NCBI GenBank assembly: GCA_947172415.1
Contig: OX359194.1
Span: forward strand, 2,418,001 to 2,482,000
From: Chondrosia reniformis
Lineage: Eukaryota; Porifera; Demospongiae; Chondrillida; Chondrillidae
Reading direction: 5' to 3'
Length of the DNA: 64,000 nt
The stretch's first letter is position 1. The number at the start of each line of letters is the position of its first letter. Below, in pieces: positions 33,231 through 45,390 of the stretch. The translations under genes and the position numbers were made by a program. Below the pieces are notes generated by a model. It did no database searches and had not been told where the DNA came from. It saw only the letters and a program-made list of their open reading frames with translations.

Positions 33231-36200
33231 TTAACCACTGTCACTCCTGTTACCAGGAGATGTAGCTTCTCTGGCATCTTCTACCAGCCTACCCACAATA
33301 GCTGCAGCTCCACTGACCACACTCTCACAAGTGACATGACAAACACTACCCTTTGACTTGCCTTTTTTGATTTTCTTTGCCTTCTTCTTGGGACAGGTTT
33401 CACTGGCTTGGTCTGGAAATGTATCAACGTAGTTAACATCTCTAGTGAGAGGGGCATCCTCTTTCCTGGATCTCTTGCCTAGTTTTGGAGCTGACTCAGA
33501 AGATGTGGCTATTATTGGATCATCTTTCTGAATTTCAATTGCAGTGTTCTTAACTTGCTCTGACTTCCTTTTTGACTTCTTAGCTTTCTGCCCTAACTGG
33601 GCATCGTCAGATGTAAACTTCTGTCTCTTTCCATGCAATTTTTCTGTGGCTGCTTCTCTATCTTCAGTTTTTCCATCCTTCTCAGTCGTCTTCTTTTTTT
33701 CAGACTTTTGAATAACTGACATTTTCGCTGGGGCATTGTCAGGAGCTTCTTGTTCTACATTCATTTTCCTTTTTTTCCTTTTTCTCTTTTCTCTAGGCAA
33801 ATCTTCTGTGGTTGTTCCCATTAAATCCTCAGATGGAATAGTGGCTGATTCAACATTTTCTACCTTCATAGATTTCATAATTCCCTTTTCTGTCTCATTG
33901 CCATCAAGTTTCTTTATGTTTGATCTGTCTAATGTTTCACTAGTGGATTTTAAGCTCTTTGGATTCTGTTTCGTGTCCTGGCTTTCTTCAGATAAAGGTG
34001 TCACATGAGCAGAGGAATCTTCTGGAGGTGGTGCTACTTCTTGAGGAGAAATGCAGAAGACTCCCTTTTTGTGCTTCTTCTTTTTGCCAACTCCTTTAGA
34101 CTCATCCTTCTTTGTATCCTCTCTCTCTTCAATATGAATTTCACCCATCCCTTTGCCATTACTCTCCTCCTTTTCAACTATATCTCTCCTAGTTTTGGCT
34201 CCCTCGCCAGGATCAACTGGAGTCTCCTTAGTAGCTTTTCTCTTCTTTTTCTTCTTTTTTCCTTCTTGCTTATCATTCGTTTCCATGGTACAATCTTCAA
34301 CTTGTGACTTTTCCTCCTTCTGGTCCACTGGGTAAGAACCTTTATGTTGAATAATCTTCTTTTCCTTTTTCTTCATTTTAATTTCTTTTTTTGGAATCTC
34401 ATCGCTAGACTTACTCACATTCTCCTTATTGACAGGGTTCTCCTCTTTAGAAATATCCACATTATCTACCTCCATCAATTCTTCTTGGAGGTTACTAATA
34501 ACTTCAGACTTTTGCAGCTTGCTAATCTTCTTCTTTGATTTGCTTGTTTTTGACTTTTTGCTAGAAGGAATCTCTTCCACATCAGAGACCTCAGTTAGTG
34601 CTTGCTCAGAGACAGCCTGCTGCTTGCCTTTTCTCTTTTTTTCTTTTTTGAAAACTTGCTCATCAGCTAGCACTTCTGGACTTTGTTCTTCCATGTCCTG
34701 TATTTCTGTTTTCTTTTTTTCTTTTTTCTTCTTCTTCCTTTTGTTATGAGATTCATCGGACAGGTCTATCGAATGCTCTGGGATAGTGTCTTCTGGTAAT
34801 TTGTCAGTTTCTTCCTTTTCCATCTCTCTTTCTGTCTTTTTCTTCTTTTTCTTGGCCATAACTGTGTCCCTTTCTTCTGTTGACCTGTCTGCCTTAGATA
34901 CCTCTACAGATTCCTTTGCTAGTTTTGATTCTAACACATTTTTGCTTTTTTGTTTTGATTTCTTCTTCTTTGGTTTAGTAACCACTTCTCCTTGGTCAGA
35001 CACATTTTCTGTGAGAGGTACATCTTCTTTCTTTAGTTTTTTCTTTTTTTCCATTTTGTTAGTTGCAACACTTTCTGATTGGCAATTTTCCACCTTAGCA
35101 ACTCCAAGGTCACTGCCACCATTTGAGTCATACTTTTGGGGAGTGTTTTTCTCCTTTTCATTTTCTTTAAAATCTGTTTTATCTGAAAGTGACAGAAACA
35201 CAGATTACATACATTTACTGTATATGGTGAAGCTTAGGAATATATACACTGATATAGGATATATTATAGTGTAACCCGGATAATCCGCCCCCACTTAATA
35301 CACCAAACACCAAATTCATTTGCATACTAGAAGTATCTATGTAATCCGCCAACTGCCAAATCCGCCATCCACCATTATTTTCTAGCCTCAATTGTACATT
35401 TATAGGTGTTTTCCACCTTCTTAATCAGTCACTTTCGTCAAGATTTTAATTATACAAAGTTAATCTAAGAGATGGCCTCTAAGCGTTCCAGACCTGACTT
35501 GACAATGGCCCAGAAGAAGAGATATGTGACTATAAGAGGAAGAATTCAACAGCACCGCTGGAGCAAATATCGTTTTAATTAGCTGGCTACAAATATTAAA
35601 TATTTTTGATGATAATCTGCCAAACTCAATATTCTGCCAAGAACAAATTGTGGTGGATTAACAGGCTTACACTACATATACACTGATATAGGATAATGTG
35701 GGTTAAATGTGCTTCCAATGGGTCACTCAATGTACCTTGTGATGATGACAGATCACATGAAGTGGCAGTTCCACTGAAGGCATCCCATAGCTGGTCCATC
35801 ACTTCGGCATTAAATACATGAAGAGAATTTCTTGCAAAATTCTAATATAATTGAGACACATTAAATAAATGACATGCATAAATCACATAAATATTTGAAA
35901 GTGACATCACAAATGGCAATTATCAAAAGTAACAATTTTCTTAGCTGTATCAGTCCTTATAGGATGGCATTTAAAAATGGCTACCATATACTAGCATGAA
36001 AAACAAATACATTTTTACTAACTTCAAATTTCTTCCTCTTTCTTGGTACATTATGGTATGATGCAATAGCTTCCATCAGTTGTGCAATCTTGGGGTCCAA
36101 TGAAGTGCTTTTAGCAGTGTCTTGAACTTTCTAAAAATAATTATATTCATAGACAATTAAAATAGATCAACAGGATTATAATGCATGACTGTCCTGAAGG

Positions 36201-37570
36201 TACAGAACATCTCCACAGTTCATACACAAGATTAGGACTATGGATACTATATTAGTAATACATTAAACATGTACCAAGGACTTAATTGAAGCTTTACTAC
36301 TAAGGACATTAAATTAACGATCTAATTAAATCATTACTATATAATATTGGTACACACTCCATTTGGAAATGGCTACTTCAAGAAGCCCAATAGAATGCAT
36401 ACAAAGGGAGACTGTACAGACACAAGACTATCGTTTCACACTTACTTGAAGCCACTGCTCCTGTTTCCTCACTCCCTTTGTGGGCGTGTCCACAGTGGGT
36501 CCCTTGTACAGCTTCCCTTGGTACTTCTCCCCCTCAGAGATACAGGAGGTATGCACTACAGACAACAGAAGAATCAGATGACCAACAAAGATTACATAGA
36601 TAGATATATAATATTATTTATCAACAGGAAAACTGCTCCTGTACAATAAATTACTAGATGATATGAAAATTAAATGACTTACTAAAACAAAAATGTATTA
36701 AATGAGATATGATCGAGATAATACAAATAAAAAAAATTAAACAAAATTGTTTTCATCTAAGGTTTTCAGTCTGAGAGCTCTGGAAGAGGATACATACTTT
36801 CCTTTAATCTCATATGGTACTAGTTTATTATAATGAAATGCCCCTTGATACTCAAACGAGTATTTCAACATGTTGGTACGAGGCTGTGGAATATGTAGAT
36901 TATTTGTTTAAGATTTGCTTAATTAAAAGATTCGCTAAAACAAACCTCCCCCCATGTAAATCATGAGAATACAGTAAAACCTGTGTTAGTGATCACCTAG
37001 TCTGGTGTGCTAGACCATCCTACAGGGGACTAGGGACTGTTATGGGAGGAAGGGTCTAGTGGCAATAGAGATTAGTCGACATCTTTATTTATGGATTGTT
37101 AGATCAGCAACAAAGATGTTAAGGGTTGATGAAGGAAGGGCAAATTGGAAAGTAAAATACAATCATGTCACTTTAATACGCTACATAAAGTCATTATGTA
37201 CTTTACAGAGAGTGAGAGAACGATAATTGTGAACATGGCTCTAAGTTACTCGGGAAGAGGAAGTTATTGCAATTACTTTCAAGATATTACCAGATGTTTG
37301 TGAATTGTTATAAATTTGGACACAGTAGTCAACCCACAACCAACAGTTAACACTGGGGATATCTGGCAAGTGCGATTATATAAAAAGGGAAAATAGACAA
37401 TCATGAAATAATGATCTATAAAACTAACTCGCATATTCTTCTCCAACAAACTCTTTTCCACAGTCGATACAAGAGAGCACATTACAGTTGGCACATTCAA
37501 GTTGAAAATGCTTTTCAACTTTGCTCTTTTTAATACTCTGTCCGCAAGCGTTGCAGATAAAGACTACCAT
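33231..37570 (-). CDS. LYAR: Cell growth-regulating nucleolar protein LYAR, with a long lysine-rich tail
   Basis: Five exons, 37429..37570, 36446..36555, 36023..36130, 35736..35841 and 33231..35182, join in phase to 805 residues. The start is MVVFICNACG. Residues 1-50 hold the paired LYAR zinc fingers (C6, C9, H21, C26, C29, C34, C37). Exons 2-4 give CISEGEKY, NVPRKRKKFE and VMDQLWDAFS, which match the conserved N-terminal third of animal LYAR. The last exon encodes about 650 residues of basic KKKK clusters alternating with acidic and serine stretches, far longer than in the 379-residue human protein, and the C-terminal globular part of human LYAR is not visible. LYAR is known to act in the nucleolus in rRNA transcription and processing. 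It is head to head with the ankyrin-ROCO gene at 38413. Two decayed copies follow in the window. Confidence 0.9.
35267..35674. mobile_element. Tigger/pogo-type element in LYAR intron 4
   Basis: Inverted ends agtgtaacccggataatccg and, reversed, agtgtaagcctgttaatcca bracket about 408 bp. Inside, at 35473 on the plus strand, an ATG begins MASKRSRPDLTMAQKKRY, like the N-terminus of the CENP-B-type helix-turn-helix of Tigger transposases, but the frame ends soon after. It is a non-autonomous or degenerate copy. Confidence 0.7.
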
Positions 37571-38412
37571 TTCCACTCAAATCTGTAACACGTGTTCAAG
37601 GGAAAGTCCCGTACTATCGCAAAGTAATCACAACTAATGATTTCCTTGTAGGGTGTGTCCATAGATACTCTATACTACATTGTATAGAGTATCTAGGGGG
37701 TGTGTCCAGTGTCTATATATGGTCCAGTGTACTTAGTACACTCCCACTTCTTTATATAGGTGAATCTCCTCGATCATCTTGTTTGTAAAGTCTCTGCTTC
37801 TACTGAACCAAGTTAGGATGAAATGAGTTTAACAGAGACATTGAGAATGTCTTAGAGAAAGAAATCAAAATCTGAGAAAGTAAGTGAACAACAAGGTCAA
37901 TATTCAGTTAAGTCATTCTCTCAAACATTATCTCCCATTTGGAGTAGCCAATCTCTCACCTTCACTAGAGTCCTCATGGTTCATTTAATGTCTGATTGTT
38001 CTGTTATTTATCCTGACTTTCTCTTTACTTCATTGTTACTCCATTCCTAAAGTTCAGTAAGTGAGAACTAAGAGTATCATCACCTTTGTCATATTATGCT
38101 TGCTACACTACTTGTGTGTTTAAAGAGCTTTGTAACTCAATCATTTGACTAAGTGAGGGAACAGATAACTCATGGGTAGATAGAGGATAGACTGTAGAAA
38201 TGTAAAGGATTGTAGATTTCTTCTATTTTAAATTCATAGTCTAAATTATATTAGTAAACTGATTCATGATATTCATAAAGTGTTATTCTTAGAGGAGTGC
38301 TGTCTCCAGACATACTGTCTCACTTTGAAAATATGTCAGATGGTGTGGTCAGGTGCACTTCTGTCATTTCCTTATTAGGTGTGAGCAGTGTCCCCTATCG
38401 ATCTGATTTGAA
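37571..38412. promoter_or_regulatory. Divergent promoter region between LYAR and ankyrin-ROCO copy 1
   Basis: The 842 bases between the two start codons hold a hairpin at 37663-37694 (12-base arms agatactctata) and a near-palindrome agtgtacttagtacact at 37726-37742, followed by a TATA-like tttatata. The near-palindrome is kept in all three units (48360-48376 and 59178-59194), the hairpin only in units 1 and 3. Control of both genes from this region is inference. Confidence 0.5.
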
Positions 38413-41400
38413 ATGAATAGTACTAAAAGTAAAGCTACAGTAGGTGGAGGTGATGTCACTAGAGCTACAGTAGGTGGAGGTGGTGTCACTAGAGCTACAG
38501 AGGTATATGATATTTTTCATTACAACAAATAACTTATGAGTGACAATTTTGACTGCCACTCACTCACTTTTTAATCAGTCACATATAGGTCATGATTAGA
38601 TTACTAGTATGCTATATGGTACTACTATATGGTACTACTGTATGGTTAAACATTACATATGGTAATAAAGTGTATGCAACAATGCAATAAATTTAAAGAG
38701 ATTAACATTCAGATCTTATGACATTAGTAAAACTTGTTTGAGAACTAATAAATAAAACAATTTTCTTAATAGTTCATGCTCTTTCTTATTAACATGTCCA
38801 TGTCTACAGGAAGCTCTAAAGCAAGCTGTAAAATATGGAAATGTGTCTTCAGTTAAACAGCTCCTTCACAGTCATCCTAATCTGTTGTCATGGAGAGATG
38901 CTAGAGGATGGAGTTGTCTACACTGGGCAACTGGTTTTGGTAGCACTGATATAGTAAAGTGTCTGCAAACCGAGTATCATATGGATCCCTTGGATACTGC
39001 TAATGTAAGCAAACATCACATTCCTACAGACTTTGTGATTACAGCAGAGATGTATGTACAGATCTTCTGTAACCCTTCGATGTCAAATGATAAAATCATG
39101 TTTTAACTAGCTGTCTGGGTATTAATGGTCACACTGTATCATAAGTACCAGTAGAATAAGCAAGTATCAACGTCCTACATACTTCAGGATTAGAATTATA
39201 AACAGTATAACATTTTGAGCCAATTTATGTATCTGATGATGGTACACAAAATGGATCCAAAGACTGTGACTAAGGTACGACATGCACTTATGTGCTTTAG
39301 CAAAGTGAACCCTGTAATGTGTATAGTTGTACTTTAATTATAAATGTGATTCTTAATACTGATTTGTATATAGAATGGATCAAATTCACTACATATAGCA
39401 GCTGTTAATGGTCAGTTTATTGTTGTAAAGTACTACATTGAAGAGTGTAAAATGGATCCTCAGACTGTGAATGAGGTGAGGTGGGAGGATTAATACACCA
39501 TCAAAGAAGCAGTCACAGTAGTACATATGATGTATGCATGTTCCTCTATTGATCATGATGGTATTTCTATTACTTTAGGATGGATGGAATACGTTACATC
39601 GTGCATCAGTGTCAGGTTCTCTTGAGATAGTTAAGTATCTGATGGTGGTACACAAAATGGATCCAAAGACTGTGATGAAGGTACGACATGCACTGATGTG
39701 CTTTAGCAAAGTGAACCCTGTAATGTGTAGTTGCACTTTAATTATAAATGTGTTTCTGAATACTGATTTGTATATAGGATGGATCAAATCCACTACATAT
39801 AGCAGCTGTTACTGGTTGGTTTATTGTTGTAAAGTACTACATTGAAGAGTGTAAAATGGATCCTCAGACTGTGAATGAGGTAAGGTGGGAGGATTAATGC
39901 ACCATCAAAAAGGCTGTTACAGTAGTACATATGATGTAGGCATGTTCCTCTATTGATCATGATCCTATTTCTATTATATTAGAATGGATGCAATACATTA
40001 CATTATGCATCACATTCAGGTTCTCTTGAGATAGTTAAGTATCTGATGGTGGTACACAAAATGGATCCAAAGACTGTGACTAAGGTACGACATGCACTGA
40101 TGTGCTTTAGCAAAATGAACCCTGTAATGTGCAGTTGCACTTTAATTATGTGTTTTTCTGAACACTCATTTGTATATAGGATGGATCAAATTCACTACAT
40201 ATAGCAGCTGCCATTGGTTGGTTTATTGTTGTAAAGTACTACATTGAAGAGTGTAAAATGGATCCTCAGACTGTGAATGAGGTAAGGTGGGAGGATTAAT
40301 GCACCATCAAAAAAGTAATTATACCTAAGTAATATGTATTGTCAGAACTAGAGCTTTTCATTAAATACCTTAAATTACTTAACTAAAAGACACATTTGTT
40401 CACTTTCAGATGATGATGCACTTAAAAATGTCTATCGTTTTGGCACTTTGTTGTATTCTCAAAAATATGTAGCTATAGAACTCTATTGCATTAGCATTGT
40501 AAGTATCATTGCATGAGAATTTGACTTTACCCAATTATGGGAGTGATGAGATAAGATAATTAATTGTAAAATCTTGTGACTGTCTATAACTGCTGAACTG
40601 CCTAAATTTTGTAATAATACAATTTGTTTGAGGTATATATTCCTGCCACTGATGGTTACTGGCAAAGGTATTTGTAACTCAAATTATAGTTTGTATATGC
40701 TGATCAGTTGTTTAAAAGTTTTCTTTTCTGTACATTAGTTATCCACATATTTTACTCTAGTGTATGTGTTCCAGATTTATTCTACTTAATAAAGTGCGTA
40801 GAGTGTATAACAACTTTAGCAATCTAATGGCTAGATATGAGAGGACATGTTTTTATTTGTCTTTAGTATGGTAAAACTGCACTCGATTTAGCTAAAGAGG
40901 AGAATCATCTCCAAATTTTGGAATATCTATCACAATCTCCTGTTAATAAGCATGTAAGTTTTATTATCCAATAATTGTTTAAAATGACAGTAATGTACAT
41001 ACATATGTGTATTGTTATAGGATGAACCAGCTACATTGCTTAAGGAGGAAGAGGACACTGATAAGGTTGACCTGTCCTCTACCCAAAACATAGTAAGTCT
41101 CTTTATAATCGCCAGTCCAGTGCTCCATACCTATAGAGGATACACTACACATAATGATGTTTGCAGAGTCCAATAATTATCTAAAATGACAGTATCTTAA
41201 AAGTGCTTACACATTCAATATATAAAGTAGAAAGCTGGCCTTTTCAATTTACTTTGACTCAATGGAATGTAATTTTTAAATCCCATGTTATTCCTACACC
41301 ATGTATGGCATGTTTTGTGTGACATCATTCACACATTAATTATAGAGTAAGAAGTTGCAGGAATATTTGTCATTGCCACTCAGTGCTGTAAAACACAATG

Positions 41401-44400
41401 TCTACAAAATTAATGTGTGCTAATTTCCACTCTATTAGCCCTCTGCTAGCGAGTTTCCAGTTGACAAAATTGCAATATTATATACTCTTCTAAATCTTTT
41501 GGTACTAAAAACAGGTTTTCGCTTAATACCTTCTTGTTGGACACTTATTTCTGAAAATGTAAATTTGTTACTTCAGTGCTACAATGACATTATTTCCTAT
41601 TTGTATCACAGCTCAGCTACAATCACCTGCAGTTCAATTATTTGCCATTATCTCCATGTGCATATCACGTGACCTATAGCTTCTCCCATCCACTTATTTT
41701 TTGGATATTGATCATGATTGTCATTATTACATGCCAAAGAGTAGTGAATAGTGCCCTCTCTAGACATGGAGCACTGTATATATACTTGTGGTTGATCTTC
41801 ATGTAGGTTTAGGTATTAGTATATACTTAAATATGGGAAAATCACAATTTAAAAATCAACAGTAAACTAGTTTATATTACGATGCACTTGTTCTTAGCCT
41901 TATGCAAATTGGTATTATTGAAATAGCAATTTATGACTTCTTTCTCTACTCAGATATGGTTCAAAGAATATGAAAATGCTGTAAAAAAGCGAGCATCTGT
42001 TATTGTTAATCTCGTCCACTGTTTACTGATTGGTTCCCCGTATGTGGGCAAGTCCTCTTTAAAGTATTTATTAGCCAACAATGAATCCAAGATCATCCAA
42101 CAAAGCACAGGACCACTTGAGAGACCGGAAGTGTTGACAGTTACCTCTGAGACATACCTGGTAGATGAATCCATCTGGAAGCTAGTGACAGATGCAGAAA
42201 TGGGAGAATCAGTGCGAAAGGCTATTCAAGACACTTTATATGATGCAAAAGAGACCTTACCTGTAATCACAGCAACCAGTGACAGACAAACAGATACAAC
42301 TGCAACAGCAACTGTTCAAGATCTCCCACCAACTTCCACCGACCAATCCCATTCACATACAGATAGACAATCCCGAGCTAGTATAAATCCACAATCATCT
42401 AAATCTACTTCTTTTGCAAAAATCAAATATTCTTCAGAGAAAAATGAAATCTCTCCTGATGATCTCACCATTGTCCATGAATCAAATCAGCCAATAGACC
42501 CTATCTCCTCTCTAGTTCAAGAGTACAAGCTATTTGTACAGCATACCAATAAAGGACAGTTGGAATTAGAAAACAAGACCTTTGTTCATCTCCTAGATAC
42601 AGGAGGTCAGCCTGTGTTTCAAGATGCTCTGCCATTTTTACTTAACCTACCAGCCACATACATAAATGTGTTCAATGCTTCCAAGGACCTCAGACAACCA
42701 GTAGAAGTGACCTACCGTCCAGACAGCCAAACCACTCAAAGTGTTCCATGCTCTCAGAGTGGTCTAGAAATGATGCAGTACCTACTATCCAGTGTATACA
42801 CTATGTCCTTCAAGAGACCTCATCTACCTGAAGGAGTCACACCCCCAGGTTTCCGAATCTTTATGGTTGGCACATTCAAGGACAAGATCATGGAAGCAGA
42901 CAATTCTGAAACTATTCTTCAGGACATTGAAAATCACATGAAAAGGTTATCTTCAAAGCCATACTTCAAGAACATTGTCCAAGCAGATAAAAGTGTTGCT
43001 TTTCTCATCAACAATTTAATGTGCTTGCCCGGCAGTGGAGGCTGTTCTAGTGAAGAAAAGCAGTCCATAAACAAACTTCGTTCACTCATCTCAACAGACA
43101 AGGGACACTTCAAGGTGAAAATGCCACTGGCCTGGCTCTTACTAAAGACCTTTACAAGCTCCATTTCACAAAAGTTTTTCCGTTTTGAAGACTTGAAGAA
43201 TCTCTGCCGTCAATGTAACTGCATAGACCAGGATGGGGCAGATGGGCAGTTTCAGGCATTGCTGGGACTATTTCACATGTTGGGGCTTTATGCTTACTTT
43301 GAGCTAAAGGAGGTTCCACAAGAGAAGAACTGGGTCTGCACTGATGTAACCTTCCTCTACAAGGAGCTGGCAAAGATACTTACAGTAGAATTTAACTCCA
43401 ATCTTCATTGTCCTGCAAGTAAAAAGTTTCAAGCCTCTGGTATCATTAGATTTGATGACCATCTTAATCTCTTTGAGGAGGTTGGAGTGAGTAAGGACGT
43501 CCCAACAGAGTGGCTCCTACAAGTTCTTCACAGTCTGGGTCTCTCTGCCAAAGTGAGATCAGATCCTGATGTGTATTTCATGCCAATTGTGTTGCCTTTT
43601 GGAAACACTAAGATTCCTCAAGACTCAGCAGTGGACAACCTTTGCCTTGCCTTTGACTACAAAGACCATTCACTGTCAGAGGACCTGCTGGACATTCCAA
43701 GAGGAATCTTCTGCAAGTTGGCAGTTTACTTGATAAATAGGAAGCCTGGAGGTATTCCTAAATATAAAGCCTGTCCAGGTGCTTCAGATAAAGTGACAGT
43801 AAAGTTTACACGCAACAACCTAGAACTTTACTTGCTAGAGAGACCTGGTAGGATTGAGGCAGCACTCTTCTGCAAAGAGTACTTTTTACCGAACACTGAG
43901 TCAGCTTCACGCATTAAAGCACTTCATGAGGAGTGTGTAGCATTAAGGACTGATTTAGAGGAAGGTATCAAAACAGCTTGCAAGGCACTCCTTGGTGAAG
44001 CCTTTTTGAATGCAGTTCATCTCCAGGTTGGGTTTCTGTGTGAGTGTGGCAAAGACAACTCTCATTTAGCTGCAGTCAAGAGTGGCTCATTTCTGTGTTC
44101 TCTGTCTGAGGACTTGATGCCCTTAAAAGGGAAGAGAAGACTTTGGATGGAACCAGTTGTGAATGTAAGTTTACTGTAGAATGGGATTGACAGGATCTCA
44201 CCAGGTCACATCTTATACACCTTTAGTCATGTTGAATGAGTATGTTCCTAAACTAGTATATGCAAAATGTAACTCTAAGAGGTTTAGTATCTCATATGTA
44301 TATAGGCTAGACAATATGATACACTGTCTGTTGTTTTAAAGTATATTGTGTGTTCTGTAGTGTTCACTGCAACCTTTATCTTCTGGATATTTGGTAATCA

Positions 44401-44868
44401 AGGATGTAAAAGCTACTACTAAGCCAAGTTCATCTACTAGCAGTGAGTCATTATTTATATTATACACTCCACACTACTACTGTGTAGTCAGTTGTGCCTT
44501 AAATATGCTATATGAAGAATAATTGAATTGATGTGTGTAATGGTTTTCCTCTAATCCATTCCTTTGCAGTTAGCTCAGCTGATGTAGTGCAAATTCTTGG
44601 TTACAAGGTAGAAGCCTCTTGGCGTCACTTTGGAGTCCATCTTGGTGTGGACAGCTTTGTCTTGGACACTATTGAGCTCCACAAACGTGGTGACCCCAGG
44701 AATTGTCTTTCTAGTGTAGTTGAGAAATGGCTTCCTTTTACTGATGGAACTGGTGAGAAGGAGAGGAGCTGGGAAATGATTTTACAAGCAGTAGAAGTGT
44801 CCTGTTCTGGTGTTGTGTATGATGAGATCAAAGAGAAAATTGAACAACATCATTCACCAGCCACTTGA
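38413..44868 (+). CDS. Ankyrin - Roc - COR - Death domain protein (ROCO family), copy 1
   Basis: Exons: 38413..38502, 38810..39004, [39194..39274 optional], 39374..39475, 39579..39680, 39778..39879, 39983..40084, 40180..40281, 40867..40953, 41021..41092, 41954..44164, 44361..44442, 44570..44868. All ankyrin exons are phase 0-0. Without the optional exon: 1181 residues. Residues 1-30 are a T/G/V-rich repeat. Each regular 102-base exon encodes one ankyrin repeat, alternating NSLHIAA and NTLHRAS types. The large exon starts a Roc GTPase: G1 GSPYVGKSS (K351), G3 DTGGQ (533), G4 TFKD (625-628), with a long Ser/Thr/Pro-rich insert between G1 and G3. A COR-like region follows (FHMLGLYAYF, GIIRFDD, YFMPIVLPFG). 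The last exon is a death domain (SSADVVQILG, WRHFGVHLG, SWEMILQAV). The layout is that of DAPK1 without the kinase. Function in death or immune signalling is inference. Confidence 0.8.
39194..39274 (+). other. Shortened ankyrin exon (B0), open and phase-compatible
   Basis: A 27-codon exon candidate whose 3' half matches the B-type ankyrin exons (HKMDPKTV) while its 5' half is unrelated. It has an acceptor (attag) and a donor like the others and is also open in copy 2 (49872..49952), but is broken in copy 3. Whether it is spliced in is unknown. Confidence 0.4.
40410..40472 (+). other. Possible alternative terminal exon of ankyrin-ROCO copy 1
   Basis: After a good acceptor (cactttcag), 20 codons and a TAG follow in the phase left by the preceding ankyrin exon. 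Using it would end the protein after the ankyrin repeats. An identical exon lies at 51896..51958 in copy 2; copy 3 has lost this region. Its use is speculative. Confidence 0.25.
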
Positions 44869-45390
44869 AGTAAGCCCTAATTAGATACATGTAGTTATTA
44901 AAATTTAACAAAAACTTTTACATTTCAGTTCCACAGTCAGTAAAGCAACTGAACTAGATCTTCAGTGATCTTGTTTGTCAACTGATCAACAGCAGTCTAC
45001 AGTCAGTTTATCTCACAAAGTAAACTTCTTCAACGACCTTACCCCTTCACCCATTGACCACCATTGTATGTATTGTTCTGTACATGTACATGAGTTATAT
45101 TAGTCAGTGAATATCGATCAGTTAACGACGATGATTGTGGGATCATATTTTGAGTGTGTTTTAGTATTAATATGTTTGCGGCTGCATAAATCTGATTATG
45201 TGTCACGTGACATTTGACTCGTTTGCGGTGTAGATGGATCAACAGTCAGTAATCTAGTAATTGGAATATAACTTGTCTACTAGTGAAGTGAAGTGTATGA
45301 GCATTCTTTGTGAAGGTGAGTTCTATGTGTTTATCAGATTTTTATTTCTATTTCTGTTTACTTTTTCCTTCCTCCTTCTTGTTGCAAGGT
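44869..45390. other. 3' UTR and flank of ankyrin-ROCO copy 1
   Basis: It contains a second, non-coding exon candidate after atttcag at 44930, and about 350 bases that match 57346-57720 after copy 2 closely. No gene is present. Confidence 0.55.

Noticed and set aside
34786-35274. Long plus-strand open frames opposite LYAR, rich in Ser and Phe
   Set aside because: They are the complement of the lysine- and glutamate-rich LYAR exon; that composition leaves the opposite strand open by chance.
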